From an uncultured Eubacteriales bacterium (GTDB lineage: Bacteria; Bacillota; Clostridia; Peptostreptococcales; Anaerovoracaceae): a DNA stretch of 56,354 bases. The stretch lies in contig CAJLHL010000002.1 of assembly GCA_905206455.1 (NCBI GenBank), forward strand, positions 1-56,354. Direction: 5' to 3'. A program made the translations under genes and the position numbers. Numbering within the stretch: the first letter of the stretch is position 1; every line of letters begins with the position of its first letter. The notes beneath the pieces are model-generated. The model had not been told where the DNA came from. It did no database searches and worked only from the letters and a program-made list of their open reading frames with translations. Positions 35,739 through 43,905 of the stretch are shown here, one piece after another.

Positions 35739-35852
35739 TATATATCTCTTTTCCGCACATGAAATACCGGCTGCCGCACCGCTTGTATCCGGCGGCAGCC
35801 GGAAAAAATATCTCTTCCGCGCACTCTCTTTACTACACAGTCTGCAGGCAGG

Positions 35853-36341
35853 TTAATTGGTGTTTTTTGGATCGGAGATCCCGAAGGCTTCTTTTCTGGA
35901 ACTCTCTGTCACTTCGATATTGAGCAGGCTTCTCATCTCGGAGAGTCCCCTCAGCGCAATCTCATAATCGATAAAGAGATTCCCGGTGATCCTTTCCGGC
36001 TCCAAGTCGTTAACCACGCTGTTCGTAAGGATTTCCATAGGAAATGCACCGTACGGCGTCTCATAGACACTGTCAAAACGCTTACCCTGATGAAATTCCA
36101 TAACGGTGTCCAGCATAATCCCGCTGCCGAAGCGTTTCATCCGCACGGACCCGTCGTCTCCGATCCTCAGCGTCGTCTTTACGCCTGCCAGCCCCGACAT
36201 TTCGCTTTCCTCATACACCAAATACGTGGCTCCGCCTTTTTTATAAGCCTTACCTTCCGTCATAAATTCCACGGTTTCTTCCGAAACCTCATCATTTCTG
36301 TCAATCTGTCTTCCGACGATTCTGAGCATAATATCTTTCAT
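35853..36341 (-). CDS. DUF1934 domain-containing protein (YwiB-like)
   Basis: A 162-residue cytoplasmic protein matching the DUF1934 beta-barrel family, which has a calycin-like fold and no proven function. Recognisable features are a start of the type IMLRIVGRQ and the central KTTLRIGDDGSVRMKRFG and YETPYGAFPMEILTN strands. The first ATG overlaps the ddl stop by 41 bases; an alternative ATG four codons later is also possible. Tight overlap with ddl suggests co-translation. Confidence 0.85.
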   Translation of the reverse strand: MKDIMLRIVGRQIDRNDEVSEETVEFMTEGKAYKKGGATYLVYEESEMSGLAGVKTTLRIGDDGSVRMKRFGSGIMLDTVMEFHQGKRFDSVYETPYGAFPMEILTNSVVNDLEPERITGNLFIDYEIALRGLSEMRSLLNIEVTESSRKEAFGISDPKNTN

Positions 36342-37386
36342 ATCCTAATTCAACTATCCTTTCGATTGTCTCTGAATACGGCAGACCCGCATTTTCCCAC
36401 AGGAGCGGAAACATACTGAAAGAAGTGAATCCCGGAAGAGTATTGATCTCATTGAGATAAATCTCATCCGTCCGTTTGTCGATAAAGAAATCACATCTGG
36501 CAAATCCGGCTCCGTCCAGAGCCGAGAATCCCCTTACCGCGTATTCACGAATTTTTTCCGAAACCTCCGCAGGAATGTCCGCCGGAATCTTCATCTTCGG
36601 TTTTCCGTCGTCTACGTACTTTGCCTCATAGTCATAAAAATCTTCCGTGGCCACGATCTCCCCTGTCACAGCCGCTTCAATCCGGTAATTTCCCAGGACA
36701 GCCGTTTCGATTTCTCTGCAGCAGATCTCTTTTTCTATGAGGATTCTCCGATCAAATCCGGCGGCGTATTTCAGCGCCTCCCTGATCTGACTGCTGTCGG
36801 ACACTCTGGAAATGCCGACGCTGGAGCCCTGGTTCGCCGGCTTGACATAAACCGGATATCCTAATTCCCGTTCAATGCGAAGGACTACGCCGTCCAGATC
36901 CTCCTCCAGTTCCTCAGCAGCCGCAGGAACATACGGACACACCGGGATTCCGGCTCTGATGAAGAGTTCCTTTGAAATGATCTTATCCATTGCAGCTGCC
37001 GAAGCGGTGACTCCGCAGCCGCCGTAAGGGATATCCGCCATCTCGAGAAGTCCCTGAAGCTTTCCGTCCTCGCAGTATGTACCGTGTACGACGGGGAGCG
37101 CAAAATCGATGATATCCTTCAGAGATCTGCCTCCGGCGCCCACCACGGAAAAAGAGTAATTTTCCGGGTCTTCCGCCAAGGCTCTGACCGCATAATCCTC
37201 CCACTCGCCCGTTACGATTTTCTCCACGGGACCGTCGTACAGATACCATCTTCCGTCCTTTGTGATACCGATGGGAATAATCTCATACTTCGAATTATCC
37301 ACAGCGCCCATCACCGATGTGGCCGACATCCTGGAAACCTCATGTTCTTCCGACCGTCCTCCAAAAATAATACCCAATTTTATCAT
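36301..37386 (-). CDS. ddl: D-alanine--D-alanine ligase
   Basis: ATP-grasp enzyme making the D-Ala-D-Ala dipeptide of peptidoglycan. In the 361 residues, Glu14 in EEHEVS and the central VYVKPANQGSSVGISRV loop bind substrate. The omega loop EDFYDYEAKY contains the Tyr that marks D-Ala (not D-Lac) specificity, and the C-terminal metal ligands lie in EINTLPGFTSFSMFP. This is a normal Ddl, not a VanA-type ligase. It has a leader of about 120 bases with several hairpins and an extended -10 promoter. Confidence 0.95.
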   Translation of the reverse strand: MIKLGIIFGGRSEEHEVSRMSATSVMGAVDNSKYEIIPIGITKDGRWYLYDGPVEKIVTGEWEDYAVRALAEDPENYSFSVVGAGGRSLKDIIDFALPVVHGTYCEDGKLQGLLEMADIPYGGCGVTASAAAMDKIISKELFIRAGIPVCPYVPAAAEELEEDLDGVVLRIERELGYPVYVKPANQGSSVGISRVSDSSQIREALKYAAGFDRRILIEKEICCREIETAVLGNYRIEAAVTGEIVATEDFYDYEAKYVDDGKPKMKIPADIPAEVSEKIREYAVRGFSALDGAGFARCDFFIDKRTDEIYLNEINTLPGFTSFSMFPLLWENAGLPYSETIERIVELGYERYYAQNRRKTD

Positions 37387-37520
37387 AACAATCGCTTCCC
37401 TTCAAACTGCTCAACAGAAAAATTTCCGTTTTCTTACGGCCCGTTCCTCCGGCCTCACGGGGGAGCACACTACATCGCCTATTAACGATGTCTCATTTCC
37501 GCCGTTCACTTAGTATAGCA
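37387..37520 (-). promoter_or_regulatory. Promoter and structured leader of ddl
   Basis: Minus-strand extended -10 TGCTATACT (37512-37520) without a good -35. The about 120-base leader contains ACATCG/CGATGT (6-bp stem near 37471-37490), a GC-rich element with CCCGT/ACGGG arms that also contains two GGCC copies able to pair, and CCGT/ACGG followed by a T-run. I do not recognise a named riboswitch class. Confidence 0.45.
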
Positions 37521-37560
37521 TAAATCTATGAAAAATATGCATAAAAAATGTTCGGATATC

Positions 37561-37590
37561 AAAAGGCGCAGGTGAGTTAACACCTGCGCC
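37561..37590 (-). terminator. Terminator of the pyrB-pyrI-argF operon
   Basis: A 10-bp perfect stem GGCGCAGGTG/CACCTGCGCC (37565-37574 with 37581-37590) is followed by TTTT on the minus strand, 68 bases after the argF stop codon and before the ddl promoter. Confidence 0.85.
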
Positions 37591-37657
37591 TCTGTGCCGC
37601 ACATCTCAGCTTTTTTCGGAAGAGAACGTCTCCCTGTCCGCACCGCCACTCTCCGCT

Positions 37658-38641
37658 CTACAGCGTAGCCGCCATAACAGCTTTGATCGTATGCATCCTG
37701 TTTTCCGCCTCTTCAAATACGATAGACTGCGGCGACAGAAAAACTTCGTCGGTCACTTCCATTTCCGTAATGCCGAATTTACGCCCGATCTCCGCACCGA
37801 TGGCGGTATTCAGATCGTGGAATGCCGGCAGACAATGCATGAAGACACACTGAGGATCCGCGTTATCCATAGCTTTCTTGTTCACCTGATATGGACTGAG
37901 TTCTTCAATCCGCTCCGCCCATACTTCATCCGGTTCGCCCATGGAAACCCAGACGTCCGTATAGATGACATCTGCGCCCCTGGTTCCCTCTTCCGGATCC
38001 GCTGTCAGCGTAATCGATCCGCCGGTCTGCGCCGCCAGCTCTCTGCAGTATTCCACGAGCTTCTCCTCAGGAAAATACTTTTCCGAAGTACATGCGGTGA
38101 AGTGCATGCCCATCTTTGCACAGCCCACCATCAGGGAATTCCCCATATTATATCTGGCGTCTCCCATATATGTGAATTTGATATCTTTCAGATAACCGAA
38201 ATGCTCGCGGATCGTGAGAAAATCGGCCAGAATCTGTGTTGGATGAGATTCGTTGGTCAGTCCGTTCCACACGGGAACACCGGCGTATTTGGCCAGTTCT
38301 TCAACGATGTCCTGACCGAAGCCCCGGTATTCGATTCCGTCGAACATGCGCCCCAGAACTTTCGCCGTATCCGCAATACTCTCTTTCTTGCCGATCTGAG
38401 AGCCGGATGGATCCAGATAAGTCACTCCCATACCCAGATCGTGTCCCGCCACTTCAAAAGCACATCTCGTACGCGTGCTCGTCTTTTCAAAAATCAGCGC
38501 TATATTTTTGCCGCGAAACATATCCACTGGCTCGCCGGCCTTTTTTTTCGCCTTGAGATCCGCCGCCAGATCGATGAGATATGTCATCTCTTCCGGAGTG
38601 AGATCCATAATTTTAAGAAGATGTCTTCCTTTTAAATTCAT
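37658..38641 (-). CDS. argF: Ornithine carbamoyltransferase
   Basis: Transfers carbamoyl from carbamoyl phosphate to ornithine, or in the arginine deiminase direction phosphorolyses citrulline. The 327 residues include the carbamoyl-phosphate loop STRTR at 55-59, HPTQ (ESHPTQILADF), and the ornithine-loop signature MHCLPAFHD near 266-274, with DVWVSMGE upstream. Biosynthetic (ArgF) and catabolic (ArcB) roles cannot be separated by sequence alone; no arcA is nearby, but carbamate kinase is 2 kb away. Its ATG overlaps the pyrI stop by one base (TAATG), an unusual coupling of arginine to pyrimidine genes. Confidence 0.94.
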   Translation of the reverse strand: MNLKGRHLLKIMDLTPEEMTYLIDLAADLKAKKKAGEPVDMFRGKNIALIFEKTSTRTRCAFEVAGHDLGMGVTYLDPSGSQIGKKESIADTAKVLGRMFDGIEYRGFGQDIVEELAKYAGVPVWNGLTNESHPTQILADFLTIREHFGYLKDIKFTYMGDARYNMGNSLMVGCAKMGMHFTACTSEKYFPEEKLVEYCRELAAQTGGSITLTADPEEGTRGADVIYTDVWVSMGEPDEVWAERIEELSPYQVNKKAMDNADPQCVFMHCLPAFHDLNTAIGAEIGRKFGITEMEVTDEVFLSPQSIVFEEAENRMHTIKAVMAATL

Positions 38642-39072
38642 TATGCTTTTTCCTCCTCATATTTTTCTTCACAGTATCTGCAGCGGTACACACGATTCTC
38701 CGGATCGGTGAGAATAAATTCATGTTTTAATCCCTGTTCGACAGATGTGATGCAGCGCGGATTCTTACACTTGGCCAGTCCGACGATCTTCTTCGGCAAC
38801 GTCAGATATTTTTTCTCGATGATATTTCCGTTTCTTATCACATTGATCGTGATATTGTCGTCCAGAAAACCGAGAAAATCGAGATCGATATCCATCCGGC
38901 CTTCGATTTTAATCATATCTTTCAGCTCCTGCTTTTTGCTGCGGGCGTTCTTGATAATCGCCACCTGTCCGTCGTATTCATCCAGATTCAGCAAATCGTA
39001 TATGATCAGACTTTTTCCCGCCTTGATATGGTCGATTACATAACCGTTTTCAATTCCGCTGATATTTAACAT
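38641..39072 (-). CDS. pyrI: Aspartate carbamoyltransferase regulatory chain
   Basis: Allosteric subunit that binds CTP/ATP and assembles with PyrB trimers. The 143 residues comprise a nucleotide-binding domain (about 1-95, with IENGYVIDHIKAGKS at 6-20) and a zinc domain whose four cysteines are visible: CKNPRC near 102-107 and CRYC near 131-134. It overlaps pyrB by seven bases and argF by one, so translation of the three genes is coupled. Its presence predicts a class B, feedback-regulated ATCase. Confidence 0.95.
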   Translation of the reverse strand: MLNISGIENGYVIDHIKAGKSLIIYDLLNLDEYDGQVAIIKNARSKKQELKDMIKIEGRMDIDLDFLGFLDDNITINVIRNGNIIEKKYLTLPKKIVGLAKCKNPRCITSVEQGLKHEFILTDPENRVYRCRYCEEKYEEEKA

Positions 39073-39992
39073 CCCGGCACCTCCAGTTCTAAGAGTTTCA
39101 TGATCAGCGCCTGCCGGATGTAGACACCGTACTGCGCCTGTCGGAAATACATGGCTCTCGGATCGTCGTCTACTTCCACGGCGATCTCATTGACTCTCGG
39201 CAGCGGATGCATGACGATCATATCCTCCGGCGCCAGTTTCATCTTAAACTTATCCAGGATATATCTGTCCTTCAGTCTGATGTAGTCCGCTTCATTGAAG
39301 AAACGCTCTTTCTGAACGCGGGTCATGTAGAGAATGTCCAGCTTCGGCATGGCGGCTTCCAGATCGTCGACCTCTTCAAAGGGAATATGATTCTGCTGAA
39401 GCACATCGTTTCTCACAAAATCCGGGATCCGCAGTTCGTCCGGCGAGATCAGCACAAAGCGGATATTTTCATAACGAATCAGAGCCGAAATCAGAGAGTG
39501 CACCGTACGGCCGAACTTCAGATCTCCGCACAGCCCGATAGTCAGATCGCTGAGTCTGCCTTTCTCCGAATGAATCGTCAGAAGATCGGTCAGAGTCTGA
39601 GTCGGATGCTGGTGTCCGCCGTCTCCCGCATTGATGATCGGCACCGGCGATTTGTCGGCCGCTGCCATAGGCGCGCCTTCTTTTGGATGTCGCATCGCGA
39701 TGATGTCCGCATAACAGCCCACGGTTCTGACGGTATCGGCTACGCTCTCTCCCTTGGCCGCAGAAGACGAATCCGCGCTGGCAAAACCCAGGACGCTGCC
39801 TCCCAGTCCGAGCATGGCTGATTCAAAACTCAGTCTCGTACGGGTACTTGGCTCATAAAAACAAGTCGCCAGCTTTTTTCCGTCCGCTACATGAGCGAAT
39901 TTCTCCGGATTCTCTTCGATCTCCTCTGCTATGCAGATCAATTCCTCGATCTCTTCCGTTGTAAAATCGGTAGGACGTAATAAATGTCTCAT
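39066..39992 (-). CDS. pyrB: Aspartate carbamoyltransferase catalytic chain
   Basis: First committed step of pyrimidine synthesis: carbamoyl phosphate plus aspartate. I start at ATG 39990-39992, where the family N-terminus MRHLLRPTDF begins and a GGGGGAGG stretch lies immediately upstream; the frame is open 21 codons further. The 308 residues have STRTR at 49-53 (FYEPSTRTRLSFE), HPTQTLTDLLTI, and MHPLPRVNEI, characteristic of ATCase. It is the first gene of pyrB-pyrI-argF. Confidence 0.95.
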   Translation of the reverse strand: MRHLLRPTDFTTEEIEELICIAEEIEENPEKFAHVADGKKLATCFYEPSTRTRLSFESAMLGLGGSVLGFASADSSSAAKGESVADTVRTVGCYADIIAMRHPKEGAPMAAADKSPVPIINAGDGGHQHPTQTLTDLLTIHSEKGRLSDLTIGLCGDLKFGRTVHSLISALIRYENIRFVLISPDELRIPDFVRNDVLQQNHIPFEEVDDLEAAMPKLDILYMTRVQKERFFNEADYIRLKDRYILDKFKMKLAPEDMIVMHPLPRVNEIAVEVDDDPRAMYFRQAQYGVYIRQALIMKLLELEVPGC

Positions 39993-40160
39993 ATTCCTCC
40001 CCCTGCTATCTGTCCGTTTGGCTCCGGTGTAATTAAAAAAACTGATTTTTCGCATATGATTTTATTATGTTTCAACGACGCCGTCAAATGGTAAAAAAAG
40101 ATAAATCGCAGGGCTTTTCCTCCGAAAAAAGAGAGCAGGTCCGTTTCCGCCCGTCTCATC

Positions 40161-40199
40161 AAAAACCGCCGCCCGCAGCAGTCTGCCGCAGGCGGCGGT
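40161..40199 (-). terminator. Terminator of the agmatine deiminase operon
   Basis: A 9-bp GC-rich stem ACCGCCGCC/GGCGGCGGT (40165-40173 with 40191-40199) is followed by a T-run on the minus strand (40161-40165). It lies 20 bases after the carbamate kinase stop codon and separates the agu and pyr/arg transcripts. Confidence 0.87.
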
Positions 40200-40218
40200 C
40201 TTTCGCTTCCTATGATAT

Positions 40219-41157
40219 TTATGCGGTGATCACTGTGCCGCTCTCGCCCCGCATAGCCAGCGGCGCCTTCTCCAGCGACGCGATAATCGCTTTATTGCCC
40301 TTTTTTGCTCTGGCGAACTCTACAGCCGCCTGTACCTTCGGCAGCATAGAGCCCGGGGCGAACTGCCCTTCTTCGCACCATCGCTCCGCCTCTTCCGCCG
40401 TCATTTCAGTCAGCGCCCGTTCCGTCGGCATGCCGAAATCCAGGCAGACTCGATCCACCGCGGTGAGGATAAATAGATGATCCGCACCCACCACTTCCGC
40501 CAGCTTAGCCGATGCGAAGTCCTTGTCGATGATCGCCGGCACGCCGTTGAAGTCTCCTTCCTTATCCTTTACTACCGGAATCCCTCCGCCACCGCAGGCG
40601 ATGACGATATATTCGTTGTCCAGGAGATTGAGAATCGATTCCTTCTCCACGATATCCACCGGTCTCGGCGATGGTACCGTCCTCCGCCATCCCCTGCCGG
40701 AATCCTCCGCAAAAGTGAAATTCGGATAATCCTTTTTCAGCTGATCCGCTTCTTCTTTCGTATAAAATACGCCGATGGGTTTCGTCGGATGCTGAAAAGC
40801 CTCGTCGCCGGCATCCACCAGCGTCTGAGTTACGACAGTGGCCACGTGCCACGGCATCTTCTGAATCCGCAGTTCCCGCTGAATCCCCTGCTGAAGATGA
40901 TAACCGATATATCCCTGGCTCATCGCCGCACACTCCATCAGATCCATATGAGGGATTTTCTCCGACTGGCCGCAGGCGATGTCAAAAGCCGTATTGATCA
41001 TCCCAACCTGCGGACCGTTTCCATGACTGACGATAATCTCATGCCCCTGAGCGATGAGACCGATCAGAGAGGGACAAGCCTCCCTGATTTTTTCCCGCTG
41101 TTCGGCCGCATTGTCTCCCAACGCATTGCCTCCCAGCGCAATTACGATCCGTGACAT
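40219..41157 (-). CDS. arcC: Carbamate kinase
   Basis: Transfers phosphate from carbamoyl phosphate to ADP, yielding ATP, ammonia and CO2: the energy-producing last step of agmatine catabolism (AguC role). The 312 residues of the amino-acid-kinase fold include IALGGNALG near 5-13, SHGNGPQVG near 45-53, and IACGGGGIPV near 208-217. AGGAGG precedes the ATG. It is the last gene of aguB-aguD-aguA-arcC and ends at a strong terminator. Confidence 0.95.
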   Translation of the reverse strand: MSRIVIALGGNALGDNAAEQREKIREACPSLIGLIAQGHEIIVSHGNGPQVGMINTAFDIACGQSEKIPHMDLMECAAMSQGYIGYHLQQGIQRELRIQKMPWHVATVVTQTLVDAGDEAFQHPTKPIGVFYTKEEADQLKKDYPNFTFAEDSGRGWRRTVPSPRPVDIVEKESILNLLDNEYIVIACGGGGIPVVKDKEGDFNGVPAIIDKDFASAKLAEVVGADHLFILTAVDRVCLDFGMPTERALTEMTAEEAERWCEEGQFAPGSMLPKVQAAVEFARAKKGNKAIIASLEKAPLAMRGESGTVITA

Positions 41158-41261
41158 TTCTGTAATCCTCCTATCCCGTCTGCCGGCCGTCCGCTTTTCT
41201 TCAGGCCAAACTGCAGTCCTGCCCTTCTCTTCCGGACAGACCGGCCGTCTCCGCTCTGCGT

Positions 41262-42368
41262 TTACCTAACGACAGGAGCCGGCTGCTGCTGCGTGATGCA
41301 GTGAATATTGCCGCCGCCGTACACGACCTCTCTGGTATAAACGCCGACCGCCTTTCGTTCCGGGAACATTTCAGCGATCTGTTCCAGCGCCAGTTTATCG
41401 TTTTCATCACCGTACTGAGGTACGATGACAGCGCCGTTGACTATGGTGAAATTCATATAAGAAGCGATGCAGACTTCGCCGTCCTCTCTCGGAATCGTAC
41501 CTTCCACCGCGTCGATGGTCGCCGCGCCTTTCAGGAGAATCGGTTCTTTCGTCAGACACAGCTTGTGCACCCTGAGCTTTCTGCCCTTGGCATCTGTCGC
41601 CTCACACAGCGTCCGGTATGCCTCCTGCGCCTCCCGGTAAAACGGATGGCTCTCATCCTCCGTCCAGATACAAGCCACCTCTCCGGGACGCACAAAGCAG
41701 GCCACGTCGTCGATATGACCGTTGGTCTCCTCCGGATCGATACCGTCTTTGATCCAGATTACTTTGTCGATATTCAAGTAGTCTCCCAGCATCTTTTCGA
41801 TCTGAGACTTATCCATATGCGGATTTCTTCCTTCTGAAAGCAGACACATTTCCGTCGTCAGCAGGGTGCCTTCCCCGTCCACATGAAAGGATCCGCCCTC
41901 CAGGACAAAGCCGTCTGTCCGGTAAGAATCGATATTCTCAATCTCACAGACTTTTCTTCCGATCTGGTCGTCATTGGCCCACGGAAAGTAAAGCCCGTCA
42001 TACAGTCCTCCCCAGGCGTTGAATTCCCAGTCCACACCGCGGACCTCTCCTCTGTCGTTTACGACAAATGTGGGGCCGCAGTCGCGAATCCAGGCATCGT
42101 CGTTGGCCATCTCCACCACGCGGATATGATCCGGCAGCTTTGCTCTGCAGTTCTGATACTGTGAAGCTGACACGCATACAGTAACGGGCTCAAAATCCGC
42201 GATAGCTTTGGCTACATTGGCGAAAGCCTCCTGCGCCGGTTTCGCGCCGTCTCTCCAGTTATCATTTCTCTCAGGCCAGAGCATCCACATTCCCGCCTGT
42301 TTTTCAAATTCGCCGGGCATTCGGAAACCGTCCTGCCGCGGCGTAGTATTCATAATTCTCTTTGCCAT
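41262..42368 (-). CDS. aguA: Agmatine deiminase
   Basis: Hydrolyses agmatine to N-carbamoylputrescine and ammonia. In the 368-residue protein the catalytic Cys357 lies in GGGNIHCITQQQ, the same position as in the Enterococcus enzyme. Other conserved segments are DDAWIRDCGPTFV near 88-100, GGSFHVDGEGTL near 157-168 and TNGHIDDVACFV near 213-224, giving the Cys-His-Glu/Asp set of the guanidino-group-modifying superfamily. GGGAG precedes the ATG. Gene order aguB-aguD-aguA-aguC equals the characterised lactic-acid-bacterial operon, but no LuxR-type AguR is in the window. Confidence 0.96.
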   Translation of the reverse strand: MAKRIMNTTPRQDGFRMPGEFEKQAGMWMLWPERNDNWRDGAKPAQEAFANVAKAIADFEPVTVCVSASQYQNCRAKLPDHIRVVEMANDDAWIRDCGPTFVVNDRGEVRGVDWEFNAWGGLYDGLYFPWANDDQIGRKVCEIENIDSYRTDGFVLEGGSFHVDGEGTLLTTEMCLLSEGRNPHMDKSQIEKMLGDYLNIDKVIWIKDGIDPEETNGHIDDVACFVRPGEVACIWTEDESHPFYREAQEAYRTLCEATDAKGRKLRVHKLCLTKEPILLKGAATIDAVEGTIPREDGEVCIASYMNFTIVNGAVIVPQYGDENDKLALEQIAEMFPERKAVGVYTREVVYGGGNIHCITQQQPAPVVR

Positions 42369-42403
42369 TTTTTACTCCCTTCCGCAAATTTACATCTCTG
42401 CAA

Positions 42404-43789
42404 TTAATCCCGCTGAGATCCCTTCGGGATCTTCAGCGCCCAAATGATCACTTCTCCGATGATCAGCGATACGATCGTTCCCACGGTAATCGGCAGAACC
42501 GACATCAGTGTCTCCGAATCGAAACTGAACGGCACCGCTGTAAATAGAATGGAAACCACCAGCAAAATCATCGGCACATAGGTGATGATATGAAGCATCG
42601 TTCTGCCTCCGGGAACTTTAAACGGGCGAACCGCATCCGGATCCTTGCTCCTCAGTTTCAGGAAAGCAGGGAACATAACCACATAAGATACCAGAAGCAT
42701 GACCAGATTCAGAGCGAAGAAACTCCAGAAGAGATCCGACTCCGGCAGAAGAGCTCCGATGATAACGATGGCTGACGCCAGAAGACCGTTCATCACAGCT
42801 GCTCCCGTCGGCATATCATTCTTTCCGCTCCGCTTTCCGAAATACGCCGGCAGATCCCCGTTATCCGCCGCATAAGCCGCTACGCTGTTTACCCCGAAAG
42901 ACCAGGAAATCATATTTCCGAATAAAGTCAGCAGGAACAGAACTCCTACGATGATCAGCACCGTACCCGCCAGTCCTCCGGCTCCTGAAAGCAGCAGGCT
43001 GAAACTGTCGATCAGACCTGAGCTCGTGGAAATTTCGCTGGTAGGGATTGCCACACCGATACCGAAAGCTGAAAAAATATAGATAAGTGCAATTACGATA
43101 CCGCCAGTAATAATCGCCTGCGGGATCTGTTTCTTCGGGTTCTGCATCGTCGGCGCATAGGTACAGATAACCTCAAACCCGAGAAAATTAAAAATGATGA
43201 CAGAAATATAAGACAGACTGTTGAGATCGAAAGATGGCAGAAGCGAACGCACCGTGTATTCATTCGCCACACCTTTTGTGACCGCTGTGTAGATTCCCAG
43301 CACTCCTATGCCGGCGGCCAGCAGCAGCTTGATGCAGGCGGACAGGTTGAGAATCCAGGCGCTGTCGGAAACAGGGTAAAAACTGATCCACACTACAATC
43401 CACACAAATGCCAGCTGGATGAGAAGAGAAAGCCAGGTGCTGATATTCGCCCCTGTGCAGATACCGATGATCTCCGGAAACATAACAGCCAGAGACGCCA
43501 TCCACAAAGGGAAATTAACCCAGTAATACCACGCGGTACGGGAACCCATTCTGCGTCCGTACGCTTTGGAGATCCAGTCATACAGCCCGCCTTCTCCGTC
43601 GTACGTCGTCCCCAGCTCCGCTGAGATCAGACCGTATGGAAGCAGAAATCCGATAATCATAAAAATCCACCAGAAATACTGGGAATTCCCGATCGCCGCC
43701 ACCGGCGCCGCCGCTTCTGCGACAAAGACAACACAGATAACAGCGAGGATCGCGTCCATCAGCCTGAATTTTTTCTTATTTTCGTTCAT
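42404..43789 (-). CDS. aguD: APC-family amino acid/polyamine antiporter, probably agmatine/putrescine exchange
   Basis: A 461-residue membrane protein with about twelve hydrophobic helices and the APC pattern near the N-terminus (AAAPVAAIGNSQYFWW and the GLYDWISKAYG segment). Position between aguB and aguA matches AguD, which imports agmatine in exchange for putrescine. The function is inferred from context; sequence alone supports only an APC amino acid/polyamine transporter. An AGAGGT site precedes the ATG. Confidence 0.86.
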   Translation of the reverse strand: MNENKKKFRLMDAILAVICVVFVAEAAAPVAAIGNSQYFWWIFMIIGFLLPYGLISAELGTTYDGEGGLYDWISKAYGRRMGSRTAWYYWVNFPLWMASLAVMFPEIIGICTGANISTWLSLLIQLAFVWIVVWISFYPVSDSAWILNLSACIKLLLAAGIGVLGIYTAVTKGVANEYTVRSLLPSFDLNSLSYISVIIFNFLGFEVICTYAPTMQNPKKQIPQAIITGGIVIALIYIFSAFGIGVAIPTSEISTSSGLIDSFSLLLSGAGGLAGTVLIIVGVLFLLTLFGNMISWSFGVNSVAAYAADNGDLPAYFGKRSGKNDMPTGAAVMNGLLASAIVIIGALLPESDLFWSFFALNLVMLLVSYVVMFPAFLKLRSKDPDAVRPFKVPGGRTMLHIITYVPMILLVVSILFTAVPFSFDSETLMSVLPITVGTIVSLIIGEVIIWALKIPKGSQRD

Positions 43790-43905
43790 TGCTATAGACC
43801 TCTTTTCTAAAAATATTGCAGAAAACGGTCAAACTGCAGGGAATCTTCCGGCATCGGCTGTGATGCTGCTCCCGTCAGTCTGTCCCGCTTTCAGCGCCGC
43901 GCTGT

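Noticed and set aside
36301..37386. VanA-type D-Ala-D-Lac ligase as alternative for ddl
   Set aside because: The omega loop has the EDFYDYEAKY Tyr pattern of D-Ala-D-Ala ligases, and no vanH/vanX neighbours exist.
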